The notes: generated by a model not told the origin, from the letters alone. 12,305 nucleotides of DNA from CAYUPI01 sp964446585 (GCA_964446585.1 CAYUPI010000100.1:1-12305); one strand, 5' to 3'; positions 1 through 7,568 are shown, numbered from the stretch's first letter. Numbers and translations: made by a program.

Positions 1-23
1 ATTGTCCCCCAAAGTTTTGGGTC

Positions 24-806
24 TTAACTAAGCGCCATTCCGGTTTGACCCCTTTCTCGGCCGTCCACGAATCCCATGTTGATCGAGCCGGGCAATATTC
101 CCGAAGTCAGGTTGCGCGGCGCGGCGGAGGCCGGCATGTTTCCGTGCCGCGCAATGGCGCAAAGATATATGCCGTAGCCGCCTTCAGCCAGGTAAGGTTC
201 GTAAAGGTTTCGGGAGGGAGGATCCTTTTCTCTGGCCTCGCAACGAAACTGGATGCAATCGAAGAACGTGGGGGTTTGCGCCGGCTTCTGAACGGACGTG
301 TCTTTGTTGAAATAATCGGCATCCCTACTTTCGGCAACACTACCGCCAAGGTTACCGTTGATCCCGTAGCTGCCACTGATCAGCGGCCCAGACGCGGATT
401 CCAACCAGAACCATCGGGCGTCGGCTCGGCCCAACCACGAAGGAGCTCGCGGCTTATTGGGGGTCGAAGGACAAAATCGAACCGCGGCCACCTTGGCATC
501 GTACTTGGTTAATGCCGGCATCCACCAGCTAGGAGTAGTAGGCGTCGTCCAATACTCGAAAAATGTACCAAAGTCAGCGGGAACGAAGCGCCCTCCGTTG
601 TCGCTGGCGTAGATAAGACCAACCATGTTCAACTGCCTGACGTTGCTCAGGCACTGGATCTGTTGCGCTCGGAGTTTGGCCCGCGACAGCGCGGGCAAGA
701 GCAGCGCCGCCAGAATGGCGATGATGGCAATGACCACCAGCAATTCGATCAGCGTGAACGCCGGGCGCGGCCACTTCGGCTTCCAGGGCTTAAGCAGCGT
801 TCGCAT
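24..806 (-). CDS. Pseudopilin-like protein with prepilin N-terminus and stretched H-Xn-DG motif (copy 1)
   Basis: A 260-residue protein of the large family of prepilin-type signal / DUF1559-like proteins that is expanded in Verrucomicrobiota and Planctomycetota. A basic leader (residues 1-16) precedes FTLIELLVVIAIIAILAALL (17-36), the hydrophobic helix of type IV pilins and type II secretion pseudopilins, with Glu at +5 (E21). The -1 residue before the predicted prepilin-peptidase cut is Ala16, not the usual Gly. The family's C-terminal motif is present but stretched: His221 and Asp248-Gly249 are 26 residues apart, against 9 in the neighbouring copy, and the protein ends soon after. It probably sits in the inner membrane or in a pseudopilus; its partner system is not visible here. 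The ATG at 806 places the leader correctly; no Shine-Dalgarno is obvious. It lies 41 nt downstream of its paralogue, so the two may be co-transcribed. Family is confident, function unknown. Confidence 0.88.
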   Translation of the reverse strand: MRTLLKPWKPKWPRPAFTLIELLVVIAIIAILAALLLPALSRAKLRAQQIQCLSNVRQLNMVGLIYASDNGGRFVPADFGTFFEYWTTPTTPSWWMPALTKYDAKVAAVRFCPSTPNKPRAPSWLGRADARWFWLESASGPLISGSYGINGNLGGSVAESRDADYFNKDTSVQKPAQTPTFFDCIQFRCEAREKDPPSRNLYEPYLAEGGYGIYLCAIARHGNMPASAAPRNLTSGILPGSINMGFVDGRERGQTGMALS

Positions 807-847
807 GAGAAATCTGTGAGGTGAGTTTTCTCATCAGGGTTTAGATG

Positions 848-1708
848 TTATTGAGTGGCGTACGATGCCCAGGCGTGGTCGGTCAACCAATGGATATCCT
901 CGTTATTGGGCGAAGGCGTGTTTACCCAGGAGTTCGAGGTGGGATCCGCAACCATCACGTTTCGAATAGGGATTTTGGTTCGCGCATCCACCCACCTATG
1001 CAGTTCGACATGACCATCGGCGAAGGAAATCACCCCGCCGCCATTATGCTGGCTCGAAGGATAATCAGCGAAACTCGCCTCGGCTGCGTTGGCTGCGCTC
1101 CATGCGACGACAGCATTTCCATTATCAAATTCGGTGTCGCCGATATAATCCGGATGCTTATCAAAACAGATTGACAGAATCGATGGCTTGCGAATATCGG
1201 ACATTCGGGATGCATCATAAATCAAGCTGTTACGACGGGGACCCAAGGGTGTTCCGACGCGCCAGTTGATTCCGTAACTTCGTACCCGCGGATAGACAGC
1301 CCCCATGATTTTCACCGTCGTCGGGTCGGAGGGGCAATGATAGACGCCGGCGGCTGAAATGTAGGGCGCGAAGGCGGCATATTTCGCATTCACCAAAAGT
1401 TGAGTATTGGTATTGACCGTGCTGGAAGAGTAATCAAGGACTCCCTGCACCCACGGTAGGGAGCCCCCAAGGTTACCACTTAACACGAGTCTGTCCTGAT
1501 TGTCACCGGCATAAAGTTGCCAAGCCAGTTGAATTTGCTTGAGATTGCTCAAACAGCCTAGGGCACGCGCCTTGTCCCTGCTTTTGGACAAGACCGGTAA
1601 AAGCAATGCGGCGAGTATCGCGATGATGGCAATGACCACCAGCAGTTCGATGAGCGTGAACCCCGGGCGCGGCGACTTGGGCTTCCAGGGCTTAAGCAGC
1701 GTTCGCAT
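848..1708 (-). CDS. Pseudopilin-like protein with prepilin N-terminus and H-X9-DG motif (copy 2)
   Basis: A 286-residue paralogue of the gene at 24-806. It has the same basic leader, a canonical Gly16/Phe17 prepilin-peptidase site, E21 at +5 and the same hydrophobic helix (17-38). The C-terminal family motif is canonical: His221, nine residues, then Asp231-Gly232 within SFADGHVELHRW. A CPSDP segment around residue 125 and a YGIN motif near 145 are also typical of the family. The role is inferred: a minor pseudopilin or a membrane-anchored surface protein. No secretion or pilus assembly genes are in the window. It is first of a probable two-gene minus-strand unit. Its 5' end is almost identical in DNA to that of the downstream copy, while the remainder has diverged. 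No good Shine-Dalgarno was seen; the start is set by the leader and the matching start of the other copy. Confidence 0.9.
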   Translation of the reverse strand: MRTLLKPWKPKSPRPGFTLIELLVVIAIIAILAALLLPVLSKSRDKARALGCLSNLKQIQLAWQLYAGDNQDRLVLSGNLGGSLPWVQGVLDYSSSTVNTNTQLLVNAKYAAFAPYISAAGVYHCPSDPTTVKIMGAVYPRVRSYGINWRVGTPLGPRRNSLIYDASRMSDIRKPSILSICFDKHPDYIGDTEFDNGNAVVAWSAANAAEASFADYPSSQHNGGGVISFADGHVELHRWVDARTKIPIRNVMVADPTSNSWVNTPSPNNEDIHWLTDHAWASYATQ

Positions 1709-2389
1709 GAGATCGATGAGCGGCTATCCAAAAAGCGGCCAGCAGGTCTGAAAAGATTCGACTCCAAGCGGACGAATGTTAGGCGGCCTGGTTGTTTCCG
1801 GGTACCTCTTGACGGCAGCTAATATAGTGCGGTCGGAGAGGCGATTCTGCCAAAATCCGAGAGCGCTTGGACCAGCATCATCTTCACTCATAACTCCTGT
1901 TGCGGAGGCCCCGAACCTCAGCCGGCCAAATTACGGCTCAGGAGGAGGTCGCTTATTAGTCGAATCCAGGTTTGATTTTACAACAACGGATTCCCGTTTA
2001 GTTTTGTAAAGTCTGGCCAATTTGGCTGATAAGGTTAGCAGCCTTAGAGGAATGCTGCATGTCCCCAAAGTACGCGACATGAACCGGGAGCGCGGAGGGG
2101 ATTTTCGGAGCAGCGGAAGGCTCGGACCCTGGCTCCGGATTAGCGGGATGGTGATGAGTTGGGGTGCTGGAGGCCGCGCTGGCGTGGGTTTGCCGCGGAA
2201 CTTTCTGTATCTGGCCTGTATGGGCTTGACGGTTTTTGTCCGAACGGACGACTACGTGCTCGATCGCCCCGACCACAAAACGCGTCCACCTGCACGATCA
2301 GGATCGTGCGCTCCGAGCTGTTTCTCCCATCTTGCGTTACGGGCCTGCTTCGGGCAAAGTCACCCGAGAGCAGAGAAAGGCGCTAACCT
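1709..2389. other. Gene-free intergenic stretch of about 680 bases
   Basis: It separates the minus-strand pseudopilin pair from the plus-strand GNAT run, so it must hold promoters for both directions. I could not identify a convincing -35/-10 pair. Short reading frames exist here, but none shows a recognisable domain. One tidy element is visible, an 18-bp dyad at 2292-2309. The stretch around 2070-2220 is G-rich and may be a dispersed non-coding repeat, but that needs a genome comparison. Confidence 0.55.
2292..2309. promoter_or_regulatory. 18-bp perfect dyad, possible operator
   Basis: GCACGATC and GATCGTGC form perfect inverted 8-bp half sites separated by AG. The centre is too tight for a hairpin, so a dimeric DNA-binding protein site is the likelier reading. 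It lies about 80 bp upstream of the GNAT start at 2390. No regulator gene is nearby to pair it with, and one such palindrome could be chance. Confidence 0.25.
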
Positions 2390-2971
2390 ATGTCACTCGA
2401 ATTCGAACTCCAGAAATTCTCCAAGGAAATCAAGCTCAAGGACGGGTCCAAAAGCAAGCTGCGACCGTTGCGCAAGGATGACCAGAAGGCGTTTCACGAA
2501 TTCTTCCTGTCTGTGCCTGAGGCCGAGCGCATGTTCATCAAGCATCGCGTCACCGACCCTGAAGTCATTCGCGATTGGTGCCAGAATATCGATTTGGGCC
2601 GGAACCTGCCGCTGCTGGCGCTCATGGACGGCAAAATCGTCGGCGACGCCACCCTGCACCAGCAATTGGGCGGCTGGAAGCGGCACATCGGCCGGGTCAG
2701 TGTGCTCGTGTTACCGAATTACCGCGGCCGCGGCCTGGCGCGCGCTCTCATCGCAGAGATTGTTGACCTCGCCCGGCACCTTGGACTTGAGAAAGTGGAA
2801 GCGGAATTTATCGGCGACCAGGAGGCGGCCATCAAAATGTTCGCCATGCTCGGCTTCAGCAACCTCTTGCGGTTGGAGGATTACGTCAAGGACATGCAGG
2901 CCATTAAACACGATTACGTCCTCATGGGGCTGGATCTGAAAACGGACGAGGAGTATGCGGGGATGGAATGA
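2390..2971 (+). CDS. GNAT family N-acetyltransferase
   Basis: A 193-residue cytoplasmic protein with the Gcn5-related acetyltransferase fold, predicted to move an acetyl group from acetyl-CoA to an amine; the substrate cannot be read from the sequence. Motif A, the pyrophosphate-binding core, is at about 103-126 with the signature RGRGLA at 112-117 after a VLVLPNYRG strand. Motif B follows as the segment around EAAIKMFAMLGF (145-156), where the CoA-contacting helix runs into the LGF turn typical of the family. The ATG at 2390 is preceded by a weak purine-rich stretch (AGAGAAAGG) and the N-terminus needs no trimming. A 153-nt gap containing an inverted repeat separates it from the next gene, so shared transcription is uncertain. 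The overlapping long plus-frame that begins at 2022 is a shadow of this gene. Confidence 0.9.
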   Translation: MSLEFELQKFSKEIKLKDGSKSKLRPLRKDDQKAFHEFFLSVPEAERMFIKHRVTDPEVIRDWCQNIDLGRNLPLLALMDGKIVGDATLHQQLGGWKRHIGRVSVLVLPNYRGRGLARALIAEIVDLARHLGLEKVEAEFIGDQEAAIKMFAMLGFSNLLRLEDYVKDMQAIKHDYVLMGLDLKTDEEYAGME

Positions 2972-2984
2972 CGAGAGAAGCTCC

Positions 2985-3119
2985 AAATTCCAACCATCAA
3001 GCTCCAGAGAAATACCAAGCACCAATTTTCAAGACGCACTCTCATAGTTCCAGCGCGAGATAGTTTGGGATTTGATATTTGGAGCATTTCTGGAGCTTGG
3101 TGGTTGGTGTTTGGAATTT
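2985..3119. repeat. Imperfect inverted repeat of CCAAGCTCCAG type between genes
   Basis: The left arm (2985-3013) reads AAATTCCAACCATCAAGCTC and onward. The right arm (3086-3119), reverse-complemented, reads AAATTCCAAACACCAACCAC and onward, continuing CAAGCTCCAGAAAT. The arms differ mainly by a 7-nt insertion. The sequence fills almost the whole gap between the GNAT and zinc-ribbon genes. A related string (AATTCCAAGATCCAAATG, then CAAGCTCCAAATCC) occurs at about 7591-7625, so this is a dispersed family. It could fold in RNA; no T-tract follows, so it is not a standard terminator. Confidence 0.7.
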
Positions 3120-3124
3120 TCTGA

Positions 3125-3391
3125 ATGACCCCTGAAATCTGCCCCAACTGCGGCGCGGAAGTGCCGCCTAAAGCGAAGGCTTGCCCCGAATGCGGCTCTG
3201 ACGAGCAGACAGGTTGGTCCGAGGAGGCCCACGCCGGCGGGTTGGATTTGCCCGACCAGCATTTCGATTATGACGACTTCGTGAAGCGCGAGTTCGGCCG
3301 CGAGGGCCCCGTGCCCCGGGGCATGCATTGGTTTTGGTGGATTGTCGCGCTGCTGGTCCTGGCCGCCATTCTATACCTCTGGCTGCGCTGA
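3125..3391 (+). CDS. Small zinc-ribbon protein with C-terminal membrane anchor
   Basis: An 88-residue protein. The N-terminus is a compact double-knuckle zinc ribbon, CPNCG at 6-10 and CPECG at 20-24, whose four cysteines (C6, C9, C20, C23) would bind one zinc. An acidic linker (about 25-65) follows, then a single C-terminal transmembrane helix (about 69-87) ending in LWLR, giving a tail-anchored protein with the ribbon probably in the cytoplasm. No catalytic motif is present; a protein-interaction or scaffolding role is only a guess. Its TGA at 3389-3391 is 4 nt from the ATG of the propeller gene at 3396, so translational coupling is likely. The upstream inverted repeat ends 5 nt before the start codon, leaving no clear Shine-Dalgarno. 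Confidence 0.85.
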   Translation: MTPEICPNCGAEVPPKAKACPECGSDEQTGWSEEAHAGGLDLPDQHFDYDDFVKREFGREGPVPRGMHWFWWIVALLVLAAILYLWLR

Positions 3392-3395
3392 GGTT

Positions 3396-4643
3396 ATGCA
3401 CTGGATGTTAAGCCTCACGTTTGCAGTGGCCCTCTCGACGGCGACTACGATCGCGAGCGATTGGCCGCAATTCCTCGGCCCGACCCGCAATGGCGTTTAC
3501 TCCGGCGCCGGTTTGGCCGAAACCTGGCCGAAGGATGGCCCGCCGGTCGTTTGGCAGAAAAAAGTGGGCCAGGGTTTCAGCGGACCAGTGGTCGCTGCAG
3601 ACAAGCTAATCCAGTTTCACCGGATGAACGACCAGGAAATCGTCGAATGTTTCGAAGCTCAGACCGGCAAATCGCTCTGGCGCTTTGGCTATGCCACGGC
3701 TTATCGCGACGATTTCGGTTTCGATGAAGGACCGCGCGCGACGCCCGCCATCGCCGATGGCCGGGTTTTCACTTATGGCGCGGAAGGCGTGCTGAACTGC
3801 GCCGATTTGGCGACTGGTCGGAAGTTATGGAGTGTCGATACCAAGTCGGAATTCCACGCGCCGAAGGGTTTCTTTGGCATCGCCTGCTCGCCCCTGGTCG
3901 AGGGCGAGGCCGTTTTGCTCATCGTTGGAGGAAAAAGCGGAGCAGGGATAGTGTCGTTCAACACACGTGACGGGAAAGTGCTTTGGAAGGCATCGGATGA
4001 CGAAGCCAGTTATTCATCGCCTGTCGCCGGTCCAGTCGGTAGCCGGCGGTGCGTCTTCTTTCTAACACGTAGCGCCCTCCTGGCTGCCCAACCCGCGGAT
4101 GGCAAAGTCCTGTTCCAATTCCCATTCCGGCCGCCGATGCGCAATTCCGTCACCGCGGCCACGCCTTTGCTCATCGGCGACACGGTTTTTCTGTCGGCCA
4201 GCTACGGCACCGGCGCGGCTTTGCTCCAACTCTCTGAAAGCGCTCCTCGAAAACTCTGGGCCTCGGACGATGTGCTTTCCAATCACTACGCCACAAGTGT
4301 CCATCTCTCTGGTTTTCTCTATGGCATCCACGGCCGTACCGATCCCGGCTTCGAGCCTTCCGCCAGCCTCAGGTGCGTCGAGCTTAGGAGCGCCAAGGTA
4401 ATGTGGGAACAGCCGGCTTTCGGTGCCGCAACGCTCATACTCGCAGGAGACCAATTGCTGGTTCTAACCGAACGTGGTGAGCTCATTCGCGCGCCGGCTT
4501 CTCCGACAGCGTTCAAGCCCAACGCCCGCGCCCAAATTCTGCCCAACCAGGTCCGTGCCCACCCTGCGCTGGCTGACGGTTTATTCTACGCTCGCAGCAA
4601 GGACAGGCTGGTTTGCGTCGATCTGCGGAAGCGGACGAATTGA
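3396..4643 (+). CDS. Secreted PQQ-like beta-propeller repeat protein (copy 1)
   Basis: A 415-residue exported protein. A Sec signal peptide (about 1-20, ending TTIA) runs directly into SDWPQFLGPTRNGVYS, the start typical of the PQQ-binding-like (BamB/quinoprotein-like) propellers common in Planctomycetota and Verrucomicrobiota. Blades are marked by repeating G-K/R-x-LW strands: GKSLW, GRKLW, GKVLW and AKVMW. No quinone-binding catalytic set is evident, so it is more likely a scaffold or binding propeller than an active dehydrogenase; the ligand is unknown. The ATG at 3396 was chosen because it puts the signal peptide at the N-terminus and lies 4 nt after the preceding stop, with GAGG just upstream. 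ATG at 3405 is the alternative; the in-frame extension to 3342 overlaps the zinc-ribbon gene. Its paralogue lies at about 6162-7541. Confidence 0.9.
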   Translation: MHWMLSLTFAVALSTATTIASDWPQFLGPTRNGVYSGAGLAETWPKDGPPVVWQKKVGQGFSGPVVAADKLIQFHRMNDQEIVECFEAQTGKSLWRFGYATAYRDDFGFDEGPRATPAIADGRVFTYGAEGVLNCADLATGRKLWSVDTKSEFHAPKGFFGIACSPLVEGEAVLLIVGGKSGAGIVSFNTRDGKVLWKASDDEASYSSPVAGPVGSRRCVFFLTRSALLAAQPADGKVLFQFPFRPPMRNSVTAATPLLIGDTVFLSASYGTGAALLQLSESAPRKLWASDDVLSNHYATSVHLSGFLYGIHGRTDPGFEPSASLRCVELRSAKVMWEQPAFGAATLILAGDQLLVLTERGELIRAPASPTAFKPNARAQILPNQVRAHPALADGLFYARSKDRLVCVDLRKRTN

Positions 4644-4695
4644 TTAGCCTTGAACAGGAGTGTGGTCTCTCTAACGTTTCGCGCTACTAGTCCCA

Positions 4696-5994
4696 ATGGC
4701 CACACTGACTCAAAGCCAGGCCGCAACCGCCAGTCAACGCCTCATCTCGGTAGATGCTCTGCGCGGGTTCGACATGTTTTGGATCATCGGCGCGGATTCG
4801 CTGGTCGCAGCCCTCAACCGGATGAGCCACAACCCGGTCACGAGCTTCCTGGCCAGCCAGCTCGAACACGCCGAATGGGAAGGATTCCATTTCTACGATC
4901 TGATCTTCCCGCTGTTTGTCTTCATCGTTGGCGTCTCATTGGTATTTTCGCTGACCAAGACCACAGAGCAAGCGGGCCGAGCAGAAGCGCTCAAACGCAT
5001 CGTGAGACGCGGAGTTTTGCTCTTTCTGCTCGGCATCTTCTACTCCGGCGGATTCACCAGCTCCTGGCCGGACATTCGGCTCATGGGCGTGCTCAATCGC
5101 ATCGCTCTGGCTTATTTTTTCGCCGGTCTCCTCTTTTGCTTTTTTCGGCCGCGCGCCCTGCTCGGGATCTGCGCTGGACTGCTTATTGGATATTGGGCGT
5201 TGCTGAGCTTCGTGCCGATCCGCGATATCCAACTTACGCGGAGTAATATCGCGCGCCTCGCGGAGCAAGCGGGTGATAGTGAGACTGCGGCGTATTTCGC
5301 GAATCCAGGTTCGCCAAATCCCTCCACCGTGAAGAACAGCCTGGCGTGGGCTGGTGCGCACAAACTGTTTTCAAGCACCACCAATCGGGTGAGCGGCAAG
5401 TACGGCAAAGGACTGAATCTGTCCGACCACATTGATTTTCAGTACCTGCCCGGAAAGAAGTATGACACCTTCTTCGATCCTGAGGGCTTTCTCAGCACTA
5501 TCCCTGCAGTCGCCACTTGCCTGCTGGGGGTGTTCGCCGGCTTGGTTCTGAAAACTCAGAGCGTTGATGAACGTCGCAAGGTGCTCTATTTAATCGGTTT
5601 CGGCCTCACGGGAGTTGCAGCGGGCTGGGTGTGGAATTTCCAATTTCCAGTGATCAAAAAGATTTGGACCTCCTCCTACGTCCTGGTTGCCGGCGGTTAC
5701 AGCGCAGTTCTGCTCGGGCTGTTTTATTGGGTGGTTGATGTCTGTCAGCAGCGTGGCTGGTGCCAGCCCTTCGTTTGGATCGGAATGAATTCCATCACGA
5801 TTTATCTGACGAAAAACATCCTGGGTGGTTTTGGCAGGGTCGCCGCGCGACTGGCCGGCGGCGACATCAAGAGTTTTTTCGACAACCAGGTGGCCGCCGG
5901 CCTCGGGGACCTCGTCGTCGCAGTCGTCGGTCTGCTGCTGGCGTTCTGGTTTGTGCGCTTCCTTTACCAGAAGAAGATCTTCTTGCGATTGTGA
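4696..5994 (+). CDS. DUF5009 / heparan-alpha-glucosaminide N-acetyltransferase-like membrane protein
   Basis: A 432-residue polytopic inner-membrane protein of the HGSNAT/YeiB-like acyltransferase superfamily. The family opening RLISVDALRGFDMFWIIGAD spans 15-34. Next comes LEHAEWEGFHFYDLIFPLFV (57-76): the H-x-x-W-x-G...DL-x-FP-x-F block, whose His58 appears to match the active-site histidine of human HGSNAT (from memory, not an alignment). A soluble insert of roughly 70 residues (about 180-260) precedes DPEGFLSTIPAVATCLLGVF, then FPVIKKIWTSSYVL (317-330) and further helices to a basic C-terminus. By analogy it would use cytoplasmic acetyl-CoA to acetylate an extracytoplasmic sugar; the real substrate is unknown. 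It lies between two secreted propeller paralogues on the same strand, 52 nt after the first. No clear Shine-Dalgarno precedes ATG 4696; the family motif begins 15 residues in, so a far upstream start is unlikely. Confidence 0.9.
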   Translation: MATLTQSQAATASQRLISVDALRGFDMFWIIGADSLVAALNRMSHNPVTSFLASQLEHAEWEGFHFYDLIFPLFVFIVGVSLVFSLTKTTEQAGRAEALKRIVRRGVLLFLLGIFYSGGFTSSWPDIRLMGVLNRIALAYFFAGLLFCFFRPRALLGICAGLLIGYWALLSFVPIRDIQLTRSNIARLAEQAGDSETAAYFANPGSPNPSTVKNSLAWAGAHKLFSSTTNRVSGKYGKGLNLSDHIDFQYLPGKKYDTFFDPEGFLSTIPAVATCLLGVFAGLVLKTQSVDERRKVLYLIGFGLTGVAAGWVWNFQFPVIKKIWTSSYVLVAGGYSAVLLGLFYWVVDVCQQRGWCQPFVWIGMNSITIYLTKNILGGFGRVAARLAGGDIKSFFDNQVAAGLGDLVVAVVGLLLAFWFVRFLYQKKIFLRL

Positions 5995-6080
5995 AACGGC
6001 TTGGCGACTTGCTTAGGCGCAGAGGCGCGATGGATAAAGCGCGCCCAGCCGCAACAGGAAAACAGGGGAGAGTAACAGAG

Positions 6081-6153
6081 GAATACGCGGAATACGCGGA
6101 AAGGAAGCAGGCCAGCGGTCGGATTTCTGCGTATTTCGCGTGTTTCGCGGTTC
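6081..6153. repeat. Inverted repeat of GGAATACGCGGAA type at the 5' side of the second propeller gene
   Basis: The left arm (6081-6103) is a tandem of GAATACGCG. The right arm (6124-6153), reverse-complemented, reads GAACCGCGAAACACGCGAAA then TACGCAGAAA, a close imperfect match. Such degenerate sequences look intergenic. Translated in the propeller frame it gives EEYAEYAERK and ISAYFACFAV, which do not resemble the protein family. This argues that the propeller gene starts downstream of it. Confidence 0.6.
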
Positions 6154-6161
6154 AGCCTCGG

Positions 6162-7541
6162 TTGCGGCCTGGCCGGGATGTGGGCATCGCAGCTCTGTGG
6201 TGGCTCTCCCTGGTGTTGGCCTTCGCAGCGGTGGCAGGACCGGAATCGAGCGAAGATTGGCCGCAGTTGCTCGGCCCGCGCGCTAATGGAATCTCCAGCG
6301 AGACAAACCTGCTCGACCACTGGCCCGCCAGCGGCCCGCCCGTGGTCTGGGACATGAAAACCGGCACCGGTTACAGCGGACCGTCCGTGCGCGGTAATTC
6401 TCTCGTGTTGCACCATCGCATCGGCGATGAGGAAATCGTCGAGTGCTTCGAAGCTGCCACAGGCAAGTCCCTTTGGCGCCACGCCTATCCCAGCCATTAC
6501 GTCGATCCTTACGGCTACAATAACGGGCCACGCGGGACGCCGCTGCTCACCGCAGAGCGCTGTTATACTTTTGGCGCCGAAGGCAAGTTGCTCTGTCTCG
6601 AGTTGGCGACCGGAAAACTGCTTTGGCAGCGCGATACCGGCGTGGACTGGAATGTGCCGGCCGCATTTTTCGGCGTCGGCAGCTCTCCGATCCTGGAGGG
6701 CGACCGCTTGCTGGTGATGGTCGGCGGCCAGCCCAACTCGGGCATGGTCGCTTTCGATGCGCTGACCGGCAAAACGCTGTGGGAAAGTGTCGGCCAGAAA
6801 AACTGGGAAGGCCAGCCGATGATTGGCTGGCCCGGCCAGCGCACGGTCAAGTGGCAGGCCTGGGAGAAACAGGCCAGCTATGCCACGCCGGTCGCCTGCA
6901 CGATCCATGGCCGACGCCAGGTTCTTTGCCTGATGCGCCAGGGCCTGGTCTCACTCAACCCCACCAATGGCGCGGTGAACTTCAGCTTCTGGTTCCGATC
7001 ACAGGTCACGGAATCGGTCAACGCGATGAACCCAGTGGTGGTGGATGATTTGATCCTGATTTCGGCTGCGTACTACAAGATCGGCTCGGTTCTGCTGCGG
7101 GTGAAACCCGACGGCAAAGGGGTCGAAGAAGTCTGGCGAAGCACCGTGCTGGAAACGCATTGGACCACGCCAATCTATCACGATGGTTTTCTCTATGCCT
7201 TCAGTGGCCGCAATGAGCCGGACGCCACCTTTCGCTGCGTGGAGCTGAAAAGCGGCAAGCTCATGTGGGAGCGGCCCGAGCAGTGGCAGCCGCACAGCAC
7301 CGGCCAGCCAACCGTGTACGGCCGCGGCTCGTGCATTCTCGCGGATGGAAAATTGATCGTTCTCGGCGAGGGAGGATTGCTTGGCCTGTTCAAGCTGAGC
7401 GCGGAAAAGCCGGAAGAGATTTCGCGGTTCCAGGTCCCACAATTGCATCATCCGTGCTGGGCCGCGCCGGTCCTTTCGAGAAAGAAGCTCTATCTGTGGA
7501 GCGAAGATCGCCTGGTCTGTCTGAATCTTGCGGGGCCGTAG
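6162..7541 (+). CDS. Secreted PQQ-like beta-propeller repeat protein (copy 2)
   Basis: A paralogue of the gene at 3396-4643, about 459 residues from the chosen start. A hydrophobic signal peptide (LWWLSLVLAFAAVAG) leads into EDWPQLLGPRANGIS. The segment DEEIVECFEAATGKSLWRH closely parallels DQEIVECFEAQTGKSLWRF in copy 1. Blade motifs GKSLW, GKLLW, GKTLW and GKLMW are present, with extra sequence around residues 220-240 relative to copy 1. It is probably periplasmic or surface-exposed, with unknown ligand. The start is uncertain: TTG at 6162 gives an n-region with two arginines, GTG at 6180 gives a shorter one, and ATG at 6030 (GAGG just upstream) adds about 45 residues encoded by the inverted repeat at 6081-6153. 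I prefer 6162 or 6180 because in the paralogue the signal peptide is at the very N-terminus. The frame is also open upstream to 5760, inside the DUF5009 gene, and that part is not coding. Confidence 0.87.
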   Translation: MRPGRDVGIAALWWLSLVLAFAAVAGPESSEDWPQLLGPRANGISSETNLLDHWPASGPPVVWDMKTGTGYSGPSVRGNSLVLHHRIGDEEIVECFEAATGKSLWRHAYPSHYVDPYGYNNGPRGTPLLTAERCYTFGAEGKLLCLELATGKLLWQRDTGVDWNVPAAFFGVGSSPILEGDRLLVMVGGQPNSGMVAFDALTGKTLWESVGQKNWEGQPMIGWPGQRTVKWQAWEKQASYATPVACTIHGRRQVLCLMRQGLVSLNPTNGAVNFSFWFRSQVTESVNAMNPVVVDDLILISAAYYKIGSVLLRVKPDGKGVEEVWRSTVLETHWTTPIYHDGFLYAFSGRNEPDATFRCVELKSGKLMWERPEQWQPHSTGQPTVYGRGSCILADGKLIVLGEGGLLGLFKLSAEKPEEISRFQVPQLHHPCWAAPVLSRKKLYLWSEDRLVCLNLAGP

Positions 7542-7568
7542 CCTCGACCCGAATCAGCATTAACCACA

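Noticed and set aside
10..23. CCCAAAGTTTTGGG-like palindrome after the first pseudopilin gene
   Set aside because: The loop would be only 2 nt and no T-run follows on the minus strand, so it is not a credible terminator.
1778..1784. GTTAGGC, a perfect attC/attI core, far from the integron
   Set aside because: I found no RYYYAAC box or paired arms at attC distance. A 7-mer of this degeneracy is expected by chance.
1776..2009. A 77-codon plus-strand frame in the long gap
   Set aside because: There is no domain, ribosome site or compositional support.
2022..2939. A 305-codon plus-strand open frame
   Set aside because: It overlaps the GNAT gene in another frame. Its translation over that part is Ser/Arg/Cys-rich and domain-free, while the GNAT frame has clear motifs.
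5760..6161. The upstream in-frame extension of the second propeller gene
   Set aside because: It overlaps the end of the DUF5009 gene and a non-coding-type repeat, and would bury the signal peptide.
5964..6908. A 314-codon minus-strand open frame
   Set aside because: It lies antisense to the second propeller gene, has no recognisable domain, and is explained by GC-rich codon bias.
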